Of a stretch of 64,000 nt of DNA, positions 44,592 through 52,644 are shown in pieces. Below the pieces are notes generated by a model. It saw nothing but the letters and a program-made list of their open reading frames with translations, searched no databases and had not been told where the DNA came from. The stretch covers positions 1 to 64,000 of the forward strand of contig NZ_DEXW01000080.1 in NCBI RefSeq assembly GCF_002364335.1, given 5' to 3'. Position 1 is the first letter of the stretch; every line of letters starts with the position of its first letter. The position numbers and the translations under genes were made by a program. Source of the DNA: Winogradskyella sp. UBA3174 (GTDB lineage: Bacteria; Bacteroidota; Bacteroidia; Flavobacteriales; Flavobacteriaceae).

Positions 44592-45058
44592 ATTTGGTTA
44601 TTTGTTAAGATATATGCATTTAGAGAAGTAGCTATTAAAAGCCAAGTAATATAAGGGATGAGCAAATACTTTGCGTTTCTGAGTCTATCGTTTCTAAATG
44701 TTATAAAAAAGTAAACAATAATTAAGGTTAATAAAACTAATACAACAAGACCTACGGTTACCATTTTTTGATTGAAAAACACCCAATTCCAACTTACATT
44801 TAATAAAACCTGAAAGGCATATAAAATCCAAAGCTTAGTTTTTTCTCTTACTGCAAAAAGTTCAGCAAGATACCAAGAGAAGCATAACATTATTAATGTC
44901 CATGCAGCACCAAAAACCCAACCAAGTGGTGTCCAAGGAGCTTTATTTAAATCTGTGTACCATGATTCTGAGATTGCATCTCCCATAAACATGTTTCCGA
45001 TAGCTAAACCACCGAAATTAATAATTAAGAAGAGTACAAAAAGGTAAACCTTTTTCAA
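44588..45058 (-). CDS. TspO/MBR family protein
   Basis: A 156-residue membrane protein with five predicted helices and the Trp-rich TspO signature WTPLGWVFGAAWTLIMLCFS; VSWNWVFFNQKM follows. TspO binds porphyrins and has been tied to light and oxidative-stress responses, which fits the neighbouring photolyases. Confidence 0.88.
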   Translation of the reverse strand: MKKVYLFVLFLIINFGGLAIGNMFMGDAISESWYTDLNKAPWTPLGWVFGAAWTLIMLCFSWYLAELFAVREKTKLWILYAFQVLLNVSWNWVFFNQKMVTVGLVVLVLLTLIIVYFFITFRNDRLRNAKYLLIPYITWLLIATSLNAYILTNNQI

Positions 45059-45059
45059 G

Positions 45060-45230
45060 TTACTTTTGTTTTAAAATCTCTATTTGCTCAATTATTTTTT
45101 GAGCTTCAGCATATTTTTTATCGCTCTCAGATCTATTTGTAGTAGAGAGTTTATGCCAATCAGCCATTAGTTTTTCGTATTCCTTTTGAAGTTTATCTAA
45201 TTCTGATGTTTTTTTAAATAGTCCGAACAT
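45060..45230 (-). CDS. Lacal_2735 family small protein
   Basis: A 56-residue protein starting MFGLFKKTSELDKLQKEYEK and continuing with HKLSTTNRSESDKKYAEAQK, matching the short Lacal_2735 family of Flavobacteriaceae. It is a charged helical hairpin of unknown function. The stop codon overlaps the region next to the TspO start, with one base between. Confidence 0.8.
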   Translation of the reverse strand: MFGLFKKTSELDKLQKEYEKLMADWHKLSTTNRSESDKKYAEAQKIIEQIEILKQK

Positions 45231-45236
45231 TCTAGT

Positions 45237-45776
45237 TTATTTAAGATTTGAGGTGATTTTTGAACTCATTGGTTTAGTAATAGAGTAGAAGTAGTCTAAA
45301 AATTCGCCATTTTCATCTACTAAGTATTTTTGAAAATTCCACTTTACAGTAGAATTTTGCTTACCATTGATGACTTTTTTTGTAAGCCACTTGTATAATT
45401 GGTGCTGATTACTTCCTTTGACATCAATTTTTTCAGTTATTAAAAAAGAAACACCATAATTAATTTTACAAAATTCTTGAATTTCATCTGAGCTACCAGG
45501 TTCTTGTTTACCAAATTGATTGCAAGGCACACCAATAATGACAAGGTTATCCTTGTAAGTATCCTGTAATTGCTGTAACTCTTTATATTGAGGTGTAAAA
45601 CCACATTTGGATGCTACGTTTACAAACAACAGTTTTTTTCCTTTAAATTCCGATAAGTTTATAGTCTTATTCTGTAAACTGTGTATTGTTATATCGTAAA
45701 TAGACCGTGATGCTTTTTTAACAACATCTTTATCGGTTGTTGTTATGGTTCCTAAAAAGGCTTTTAAAGGGTTCAT
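45237..45776 (-). CDS. Glutathione peroxidase family protein
   Basis: A 179-residue thiol peroxidase. The catalytic Cys is in VNVASKCGFTPQYKEL, followed by GVPCNQFGKQEPGSSDEI with the active-site Gln and later VKWNFQKYLVD with the Trp-Asn pair. It is the Cys, not the selenocysteine, form and probably uses thioredoxin. It removes peroxides; its neighbours point to photo-oxidative stress. Confidence 0.9.
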   Translation of the reverse strand: MNPLKAFLGTITTTDKDVVKKASRSIYDITIHSLQNKTINLSEFKGKKLLFVNVASKCGFTPQYKELQQLQDTYKDNLVIIGVPCNQFGKQEPGSSDEIQEFCKINYGVSFLITEKIDVKGSNQHQLYKWLTKKVINGKQNSTVKWNFQKYLVDENGEFLDYFYSITKPMSSKITSNLK

Positions 45777-45779
45777 ATA

Positions 45780-46466
45780 TTATAATTTAAAGCTTACAAT
45801 TCCACAATCCATTTCAAAAATTTGACCCGAAAGTGATGCTGCTTTATTAGAAATTAAAAAAGCGGCCATATCTGCTACTTCTTCTGGTTGTAGATATTTT
45901 TTTAGAGGATGGCGTTCATTCATGTTTTCAATCATTCTTTCATTACGCAACAGTTTTGCTGCTAAGCCGGTATTAGTTACTGTTGGTGCAATGGCATTAA
46001 CTCTAATATTAGGTGCTAACTCAGCTCCCAAGGATTTTGTTAAACCTTCTACTGCAGATTTTGAGGCTGCAACACTTGCATGAAATGGCATGCCTAGCTT
46101 AGCTGCTACTGTACTAAATAATAGTATAGACGGATTTGTGCCGTTTTTTAAAGCAGGTAAATATTTTTGTATTGCCTTAACTGCTCCTAATACATTAATT
46201 TCAAAATCATTTCTAAAATCATCTAAACTTAATCTGTTTATTGGCTTTAGATTAATACTTCCTGGGCAATATATCAAAGCATCAGCAGTATCAATGTCTG
46301 GTAGGTCATCATTTTTTATATCGCAATTATAGTGTTTTAAATTACTATATTGTTGATCTGGTTCTGTTCTACTGATGTTTACAATTTCATCATAAGAAGA
46401 AAGTAAAGATGTAACAATTGCATTGCCTATACCTTTACTTCCTCCAATAATTATTAATCTCTTCAT
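45780..46466 (-). CDS. Short-chain dehydrogenase/reductase-like protein lacking the catalytic Tyr
   Basis: A 228-residue Rossmann protein with the NAD(P) motif GGSKGIGNAI (residues 8-17) and active-site Ser118 (LFSTVAA). At the place of the catalytic YxxxK the sequence is VAASK, so Tyr is Val132 while Lys136 remains. This occurs in an SDR subgroup near photolyase genes. A classical dehydrogenase mechanism is doubtful. It lies 3 bases upstream of the peroxidase gene. Confidence 0.8.
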   Translation of the reverse strand: MKRLIIIGGSKGIGNAIVTSLLSSYDEIVNISRTEPDQQYSNLKHYNCDIKNDDLPDIDTADALIYCPGSINLKPINRLSLDDFRNDFEINVLGAVKAIQKYLPALKNGTNPSILLFSTVAAKLGMPFHASVAASKSAVEGLTKSLGAELAPNIRVNAIAPTVTNTGLAAKLLRNERMIENMNERHPLKKYLQPEEVADMAAFLISNKAASLSGQIFEMDCGIVSFKL

Positions 46467-46470
46467 ATAA

Positions 46471-46698
46471 TTAAGATGCCGTTAAAGGTCTTCCCTTTAA
46501 GCGTTTTTCAATTTTTTGTTTAATCACTGTTAGACGCTTCATTAAATCCATAAGTTTAGCATCTTTCTGTTTTTTATATAATTCGTTGACTTCTAATATT
46601 AAATCTTTTGCTTCTCTAGCAGCTAAAATTCTGTCACTAGTTGTTTTGAATGAAAACTTTCTGTTTTCAAATTCTAGAGCTTTTTCTACTGTTTTCAT
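46471..46698 (-). CDS. Small helical protein of the light-stress cluster
   Basis: A 75-residue, highly charged protein, probably a two-helix coiled coil (ALEFENRKFSFKTTSDRILA, then LMDLMKRLTVIKQKIEKRLK). Family and function are not recognised. It is packed between folE and the SDR gene with gaps of 3-4 bases, so it is in the same operon. Confidence 0.7.
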   Translation of the reverse strand: MKTVEKALEFENRKFSFKTTSDRILAAREAKDLILEVNELYKKQKDAKLMDLMKRLTVIKQKIEKRLKGRPLTAS

Positions 46699-46701
46699 AG
46701 C

Positions 46702-47394
46702 TTAATTATTTAAATAATTTTGTAATTCTGAAATTTTATCAGATGTATTAAACTCACCACCATAATACGTAGTTACCGTAGCAGATGTATCATCTTTTAC
46801 ACCTCTTGAAGAGACACATAAGTGTTTCGCATCAATAATTACAGCAACATCATCAGTCTCCAATACCGTTCTTAATTCGTTTGCAATTTGATTTGTTAAA
46901 CGCTCTTGTACTTGAGGTCGTTTGGCATAATACTGAACGATTCGATTTAATTTTGAAAGTCCGATAACTTTTCCAGAAGACTTATAGGCAATATGTGCCT
47001 TACCAATGATTGGCACAAAATGATGCTCACAATTCGAGTAAAAGGTAATATTTTTCTCTACCAACATTTGATTATATTGATATTTATTTTCAAACATAGC
47101 TACTTTAGGCTTATTTGCAGGGTCCAATCCAGAAAAAATTTCTTCTATATACATTTTGGCTACCCGGTTTGGAGTGCCTTTTAGAGAGTCATCAGTTAAA
47201 TCTAAACCTAGGACATCCATTATTTCTGAAAATAATATAGATATTCGTTTTTTCTTTTCGTCGTTAGACATTTGAAAAGCATTAGCTTTCATTGGTGTTT
47301 CAAGACTTGTAAATAAGTGATCGTCACCAATATCGTCAGAAGTGAACCCATTAAAATGTTCACCGTTTGTTTTTGTAATTGTTTCTGTTTTCAT
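46702..47394 (-). CDS. folE: GTP cyclohydrolase I
   Basis: A 230-residue enzyme converting GTP to 7,8-dihydroneopterin triphosphate. The signature FYSNCEHHFVPIIGKAHIAY contains the zinc-binding Cys and catalytic His residues, with SKLNRIVQYYAKRPQVQERL and LCVSSRGVKDDTSATVT downstream. In this operon it probably supplies pterins, possibly the methenyltetrahydrofolate antenna of the photolyases. That link is inference from position. Confidence 0.94.
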   Translation of the reverse strand: MKTETITKTNGEHFNGFTSDDIGDDHLFTSLETPMKANAFQMSNDEKKKRISILFSEIMDVLGLDLTDDSLKGTPNRVAKMYIEEIFSGLDPANKPKVAMFENKYQYNQMLVEKNITFYSNCEHHFVPIIGKAHIAYKSSGKVIGLSKLNRIVQYYAKRPQVQERLTNQIANELRTVLETDDVAVIIDAKHLCVSSRGVKDDTSATVTTYYGGEFNTSDKISELQNYLNN

Positions 47395-47449
47395 AGAATC
47401 TTTTTAATGTGCTGTTTTTAAGAACTCCAGACTTAAATCAAAGCACTAA

Positions 47450-47722
47450 TTATCGTTTTGATATAGAGTTGTTTGATATTGTTCTTTGACGAGAGCATTT
47501 AAATCTACCTTCCTCAAAATTTCTTTTTTTACTATGTTTTGTTGCTCTACCTTGAACGCGTGCTCTCCATAACCTGAAGCTACGTGGTTTCAATTCGCGT
47601 CGCATTAATGTTATCACTTCCTGTTCTTTTAATTCAAACTGAAAGGTTATAGCATCAAACGGCGTTCTGTCTTCCCAAGCCATTTCTATAATACGATCTA
47701 TGTGTTTTAGCTCTAAAATCAT
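47450..47722 (-). CDS. TIGR03643 family protein
   Basis: A 90-residue basic protein that matches TIGR03643: RIIEMAWEDRTPFDAITFQF, then LMRRELKPRSFRLWRARVQG and RATKHSKKR. It is usually encoded near photolyases. It may bind nucleic acid through a helix-turn-helix-like part. It overlaps the upstream gene by 4 bases. Confidence 0.85.
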   Translation of the reverse strand: MILELKHIDRIIEMAWEDRTPFDAITFQFELKEQEVITLMRRELKPRSFRLWRARVQGRATKHSKKRNFEEGRFKCSRQRTISNNSISKR

Positions 47723-48150
47723 AATTCACTTGGCATTGCAAATTCAATATCATACTTTACTTTCTCATCGAGTAACTTATCAAAGAATTTTTTATTCTCT
47801 CTAAAGGTTTTACTATCTCTAAAATGTACAAATCGACCTTGAGCATGTATACTAGTACCATTTGTTTTATACAATACCAATTGATAGTAAGGGATAATCC
47901 ACGTAAAGTTTTTTAATCCTTTATTTATCATTATCAAAATACCTTTTGGTCGTATTTCTATATTAGCATAATTGGTGTCTGATACTAAATTCATCATTGA
48001 CTTCATATTTGGGCTAACATCGTCAACAATCATGCGCTTAGAACCTATTCCACCTAGTTTCAATTTCTGTACCAAACTAAAAGGACTGCCAATAAGGTCA
48101 GTAATGATTTGTTTGTGTTCAGAATTGTGATGTGTTGTATTTATTATCAT
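47719..48150 (-). CDS. Uncharacterised protein, first gene of the lower photolyase operon
   Basis: A 143-residue soluble protein with no family I recognise (GSPFSLVQKLKLGGIGSKRM, then GILIMINKGLKNFTWIIPYY). Its ATG at 48150 lies only 8 bases from a -7 element TATCTTTG, so the mRNA may be leaderless or the real start may be a later codon. It is controlled by the GTTTAAC-N14-GTTAAAC site. Confidence 0.65.
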   Translation of the reverse strand: MIINTTHHNSEHKQIITDLIGSPFSLVQKLKLGGIGSKRMIVDDVSPNMKSMMNLVSDTNYANIEIRPKGILIMINKGLKNFTWIIPYYQLVLYKTNGTSIHAQGRFVHFRDSKTFRENKKFFDKLLDEKVKYDIEFAMPSEL

Positions 48151-48157
48151 AATAATT

Positions 48158-48210
48158 CAAAGATACAAAATGTTTAACCTTTTACAGTTAATGTTAAACA
48201 AAAATTAACA
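48158..48210 (-). promoter_or_regulatory. Promoter and operator of the lower photolyase operon
   Basis: Minus strand: GTTTAAC (48199-48193), 14 bases, GTTAAAC (48178-48172), 6 bases, then TATCTTTG (48165-48158), a perfect TAnnTTTG box. The half-sites are exact inverted repeats. The same layout precedes the TetR gene at 56831-56872. Confidence 0.7.
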
Positions 48211-48252
48211 CTTAATTAGACTTATAATAACTATAGTCTACGAATGAATTTA

Positions 48253-49743
48253 TTACTCGTTTCTTAAAAGGCGATTTCTCTCACTTATAGTATGTCGTTT
48301 TAAGATTCTAAAACTTTCACGTAGAACGTCAGTATCATTCCTCATATTCCAAAGAATATCGCTAGCACGTTTACGATTTTCTATAATATCAACTATAGGT
48401 GAAGGATAATCTTCACCAAGTTTAAAACTGTAAAACGTTTCCTCCATTTCAGTCATAAGATAAGGCTCATGTATAAAAGGTGTATCTAGCTTAGCTAATT
48501 CTGGTACCCATTTTTTAATAAATACAGCATCAGGATCGTGTTTTAAACTATTGGTTGTAGGGTTATAGATTCTTATGTTATTTATACCAGTTTCGCCGGC
48601 TGCCATTTGTAATTGTGGAAAATGTATACCAGGTTCGAAATCTAAGAATTGTTGTGATAAATGTTTTGTTGCTGCCTGCCATGGTTGCCATAAAATATGG
48701 GTAAAGAAAGATGCCAACATGGCACGCATTCTAAAATTAACGTAACCGGTCTCAATAAGACAACGCATACTAGCATCTACTAAAGGGAATCCGGTTTTAC
48801 CTTCAAACCAAGCTTGCTGATAGTCTTGTGAGATGCTTTTTTTTAGTTTATGGTAACCTCTATTAACGCTGGCTTCTTCCATGGTGTGTTCCATTTCAAA
48901 TTTCTGAATAAAATGAGCTTGCCAACGCAATCGTGATAAAAATGCTCCAATGTGCTTTTTATCTTTACTAGCTACCTTAATTGCTTGTCCTTTTTGAAAT
49001 ACTTGTCTAATAGAAATATTTCCCCACGCTATATATGGTGAAATTCTACTACAACTGCTACGAGAGGCTTCTGGCTTAGAAATGTTAAACATGTAGTCCT
49101 TATGACGGTTATTAAAAAAGGAATCTGCATATTTCCATCCTGTAGTACTTCCGCCTTTTTGAAAACGTGCATCTTTTGGTGTTACTAAATCTGTAATATT
49201 AAAGACGTTTTCTAAAGTCTCAATAGCTTCTAGTGCTAGCAACTGATTTTCTTTTGGTTGAAAGACTTCTATATTTTTAGACATATATGCTTCCCAATTT
49301 TCAAACCAATCGGCTCTGTTTGTTAAACCACGTTCAATACCGTTGTTTTTATTTTCGATCCATTGAATAAAATTATTTCTGCAGTAGCGTTTAAATTCCT
49401 TATCTCTAGTATATGTTATTAATAGACCAGTTTCGAAATGAGAGTAAATAGTATCTATCTTATAAAATTCTTGAAGTTGATTAAAAGCACTTGTAATATC
49501 GCTTGTTACTGTTAAAATCTTAGAATTAAAAGGTATAAGTTGGTTATTAACGTCTTGTATAGATTCTTTTATAAAATTAAAATGTCGCTCATTGTAATGG
49601 TCATCATTGAGAAGGATGTGCTCAAACACATATAGTAGAAGCACTCGTTTACCTGTTTTTAATGCATTAGCAATAGCCTCACTATCTATAAGTCTCAAAT
49701 CACGTTTTAACCAAACGACGTTTATATGTTCTTTTTCTGCCAT
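48253..49743 (-). CDS. Cryptochrome/photolyase family protein
   Basis: A 496-residue flavoprotein. The photolyase domain starts VVWLKRDLRLIDSEAIANAL; the FAD domain has WQAHFIQKFE, WFEGKTGFPLVDASMRCL and VNFRMRAMLASFFTHILWQP. At the end it has AGETGINNIRIYNPTTNSL in place of the CPD-type APYFRIFNP, so substrate and subclass differ from the 42781 gene. Repair or photoreceptor function cannot be told apart here. It is one base apart from the next paralog. Confidence 0.87.
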   Translation of the reverse strand: MAEKEHINVVWLKRDLRLIDSEAIANALKTGKRVLLLYVFEHILLNDDHYNERHFNFIKESIQDVNNQLIPFNSKILTVTSDITSAFNQLQEFYKIDTIYSHFETGLLITYTRDKEFKRYCRNNFIQWIENKNNGIERGLTNRADWFENWEAYMSKNIEVFQPKENQLLALEAIETLENVFNITDLVTPKDARFQKGGSTTGWKYADSFFNNRHKDYMFNISKPEASRSSCSRISPYIAWGNISIRQVFQKGQAIKVASKDKKHIGAFLSRLRWQAHFIQKFEMEHTMEEASVNRGYHKLKKSISQDYQQAWFEGKTGFPLVDASMRCLIETGYVNFRMRAMLASFFTHILWQPWQAATKHLSQQFLDFEPGIHFPQLQMAAGETGINNIRIYNPTTNSLKHDPDAVFIKKWVPELAKLDTPFIHEPYLMTEMEETFYSFKLGEDYPSPIVDIIENRKRASDILWNMRNDTDVLRESFRILKRHTISERNRLLRNE

Positions 49744-49744
49744 A

Positions 49745-51214
49745 TTATAGTTGCTCTAAAAAGAGCTCTGCATTTTTAAAGTGTCTTTCTTTAGTTTCTT
49801 GTTTCATTTTGTCGAATGTCCTAATTAACATACCAAGTCTTGGATTGCTTAAAAAGAATTCACGATGTTTATCCATAAACGTCCAAAACAAACCATCCCA
49901 AATTGGTTGCCAATCGTCTTTTTTGTAATCACTCATTTTCATAATGTAATTACTACCGCTTATATAAGGTTTCGTAGACATTAATCCACCATCTGCATAT
50001 AAACTCATTCCATATACATTTGGTACCATTACCCAATCGTAAGCATCGATGAATAGTTCCATAAACCATTGGTAAACATCATCTGGATCAAATTCACATA
50101 GTACCATAAAGTTACCTAATATCATAAGTCGTTCTATGTGATGTGCATATCCTGTTTTTAATACTTTTTTAATAACATCATCAATAGGTTGTATACCTGT
50201 TGAACCATCATAGAATGATGCAGGAATTTTACGTGAGAATTTCCAAAAGTTTTTAGTACGCTCTTCAGTACCTTTTACTTCATAGACTCCTCGTATAAAC
50301 TCGCGCCAACCTAATATTTGTCTCACAAATCCTTCTGTTGAGTTTAGCGGAATATCGTTTTTAATCGCATAATCAATTGCTTTGTCAATGACATCTTTAG
50401 GATGCAGTAATCCTACATTAATTAACGGTGATAAAATACTGTGATTCAAGTAATTTTCTTGGCGTACAATCGCATCTTCATAGACACCGAACTCGTAAAA
50501 TCGAACTTCTAAAAATTGTTGAAACCACTCTTCAGATGTTTTGTTATCAATTGGGTAGAGCGCAAATTCGGTGAGCTGACCGTAATGATTATCAAAATGT
50601 GTATTCACATAATCTTCAGCCTCTTTATGGTAATCTGTTTTATCAGGAAACTGAATTTGTGGCGGTATTTTGCCTTTTGGGTATTTTTTCCTGTTATCGC
50701 TATCGTAAGTTAATTTACCACCCTCAGGTTCACCGTTTATCATTAAAATGTCACGCTCTTTCCGCTGGTTTTTGTAAAAAGACGTTTGAAAAAATTTCTT
50801 TTTTGTTGGTTTGAAGAACGAACTTAACTCTTCTTTTGTGTTTATGAATAACGAATTATTATACCCTTTAATGTCTAGGTTTTTTGAAACTGAATTTATG
50901 TGTTTTTGAAGCCAATTATCTGTTGGGTCAGTAATATGAAGCGTTTTAATCCCTTCTTCAATAAGCATTGGGATTAAATTTCGTACGTCTGAAAGTTCTG
51001 TTATAGCTTCAATATAATGAACTGTTTTACCTTTAGATTTTAAATAGGTTTCGTAAGATTTCATTGTTGCACGATGAAATGCTATTTTTTGTTTGTGGAA
51101 TTTATAATGCTTGAAAAATAGATATTCCTCTACTAAATAGATAGTGCAATTAGTATCTAAAATAGGTGCGTTTTTAAATAGTTGATGTGGGAATATGAGA
51201 ACTGCTTCTTTCAT
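49745..51214 (-). CDS. PhrB/FeS-BCP-type photolyase-related protein without the cluster cysteines
   Basis: A 489-residue member of the DPRP (photolyase-related) family, recognised from LIFPHQLFKNAPILD, LGWREFIRGVYE, NVYGMSLYADGGLMSTKPYI and SGSNYIMKMSDYKK. Characterised relatives are (6-4) photolyases with a four-Cys [4Fe-4S] cluster. This protein has only two cysteines in total (residue 23 and one in VLCEFDPDD), and the usual C-x-x-C after the SDY motif is KKDDW. It should therefore lack the cluster, though FAD binding looks intact. Confidence 0.85.
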   Translation of the reverse strand: MKEAVLIFPHQLFKNAPILDTNCTIYLVEEYLFFKHYKFHKQKIAFHRATMKSYETYLKSKGKTVHYIEAITELSDVRNLIPMLIEEGIKTLHITDPTDNWLQKHINSVSKNLDIKGYNNSLFINTKEELSSFFKPTKKKFFQTSFYKNQRKERDILMINGEPEGGKLTYDSDNRKKYPKGKIPPQIQFPDKTDYHKEAEDYVNTHFDNHYGQLTEFALYPIDNKTSEEWFQQFLEVRFYEFGVYEDAIVRQENYLNHSILSPLINVGLLHPKDVIDKAIDYAIKNDIPLNSTEGFVRQILGWREFIRGVYEVKGTEERTKNFWKFSRKIPASFYDGSTGIQPIDDVIKKVLKTGYAHHIERLMILGNFMVLCEFDPDDVYQWFMELFIDAYDWVMVPNVYGMSLYADGGLMSTKPYISGSNYIMKMSDYKKDDWQPIWDGLFWTFMDKHREFFLSNPRLGMLIRTFDKMKQETKERHFKNAELFLEQL

Positions 51215-51217
51215 AAA

Positions 51218-52525
51218 TTAAAATAGATTAGGTTGTAACCATAGTTTTCTAAATTTTCCATTTGTATCGTAACGTTCCGCTTGTAATTGTACATTAAATT
51301 TTCTGTCTCTTGGGTCATTGCCAACACCAGCGACATACATCCAATTACCATAGTTGCTGTGCACATCATAATCTATGAGAAGCGATTCAAAATATGCGGC
51401 ACCAATCCGCCAATCTAATTTTAATTCTTTGGCAAAATAGGAGGCAACGTTTTGTCGTCCTCTATTACTCATCCAACCTGTTTGTTTTAATTCTATCATA
51501 TTAGCATTTACAAAGTCGGACTGCGTTTCTCCATTAATCCATTTTTTAATTTGATTTTTGTTGGTGCCCCATTCGTAATCTTTGCCTAAAATACCTTCGA
51601 GTTTAAAAATTTTACTCCCATGTTTTAGCGAAACATATTTAAAGTAATCACGCCAAATGAGTTCAAATATCAACCAGTATGTAGATTCGTTTTTAAAATG
51701 CTCATCTTCAAATTGTTTTACTTTCCAATAAATTGTTCGTGCTGAAATGGAGCCATTTGCTAACCAAGATGAGAACTTAGAACTGTAATCTATTCCTATC
51801 AATCCATTTCTGGTTTTTTTATAAAAGCCTAGTTTTTTAGTAGTAAAAAAATAATCATCTAAACGTTTTAAAGCTTCAGTTTCACCACCTTTAAATGGAA
51901 AAGCTGAATGCGGATGCATTTCAAAATCTTCTAAACCTAAAACTTGAAGTGTTGGGATTTCTGTATTGTTTTCAATTCGGTTAGACGATGGTAAGACTTC
52001 ATTAATAGTCTCTTCACGAATAGCAACATACTTTTCTAACTTCTTTCTGAAAACGGTAAAGACTTGTGGTATTTTCTTTATTTCAAAATTTATATCATCA
52101 GGATGATATAAAAGTTGGTTGTAGATAGAATGAAAATTAATAGCTTTAGTTTTTTGTTTTACCGCGTCTTCGGTAGCAACTTCGTCTTTTGTCCAGTCAT
52201 TTTGTAGGTAAATATCAGAAGTGTTATAGGCTTCACAGATTTGCGGAATAATAGTTTCCGGTAGATCATTGTAAACCAGTAAATCGATGTTTAAATGGTC
52301 GAGCTGTTGTTTTAGATTTTGAATAGTTTCAATCAAAAATTTTGCCCTATACTTCTCTGTGATCTTAAAGCCATGTTTATTAACTTCAAAATACTTCGGG
52401 TCAAAACAATAAACCCCAATAACTTTATTCCCATTTTTATAGGCTTCTGATAAAACAGTATTATCAGTGATTCTTAAATCATTTCTAAACCATACTAGGT
52501 TTGTTTTATTTTGTTTCTCTTGCAT
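51218..52525 (-). CDS. DASH-type cryptochrome
   Basis: A 435-residue flavoprotein beginning NLVWFRNDLRITDNTVLSEA, followed by VIGVYCFDP, the usual start of Cry-DASH. The FAD domain has FELIWRDYFKYVSLKHGSKI, MSNRGRQNVASYFAKELKLD and NYGNWMYVAGVGNDPRDRKF, all DASH-like. DASH proteins repair dimers in single-stranded DNA or act as light sensors. Its start overlaps the end of the small DUF2256 gene by 31 bases. Confidence 0.93.
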   Translation of the reverse strand: MQEKQNKTNLVWFRNDLRITDNTVLSEAYKNGNKVIGVYCFDPKYFEVNKHGFKITEKYRAKFLIETIQNLKQQLDHLNIDLLVYNDLPETIIPQICEAYNTSDIYLQNDWTKDEVATEDAVKQKTKAINFHSIYNQLLYHPDDINFEIKKIPQVFTVFRKKLEKYVAIREETINEVLPSSNRIENNTEIPTLQVLGLEDFEMHPHSAFPFKGGETEALKRLDDYFFTTKKLGFYKKTRNGLIGIDYSSKFSSWLANGSISARTIYWKVKQFEDEHFKNESTYWLIFELIWRDYFKYVSLKHGSKIFKLEGILGKDYEWGTNKNQIKKWINGETQSDFVNANMIELKQTGWMSNRGRQNVASYFAKELKLDWRIGAAYFESLLIDYDVHSNYGNWMYVAGVGNDPRDRKFNVQLQAERYDTNGKFRKLWLQPNLF

Positions 52526-52644
52526 TTTTCACTACAGTATTTTACGTTATCCCAATTTTTTTCCCATTTTTTTCTCCAAGCAAATGGACGATTACAAACA
52601 AGACATGTTTTTTCAGGTAAATTGTTTTTTTTAACACCCTTCAT
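52495..52644 (-). CDS. DUF2256 small zinc-binding protein
   Basis: A 49-residue protein: KTCLVCNRPFAWRKKW followed by YCSEKC, giving a CxxC ... CxxxC zinc site and the Trp-rich pattern of DUF2256. This family is commonly encoded beside cryptochromes and photolyases. It is squeezed between the SDR-DUF2867 gene, whose stop codon starts at the next base, and the DASH gene that it overlaps. Confidence 0.88.
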   Translation of the reverse strand: MKGVKKNNLPEKTCLVCNRPFAWRKKWEKNWDNVKYCSEKCKRNKIKQT

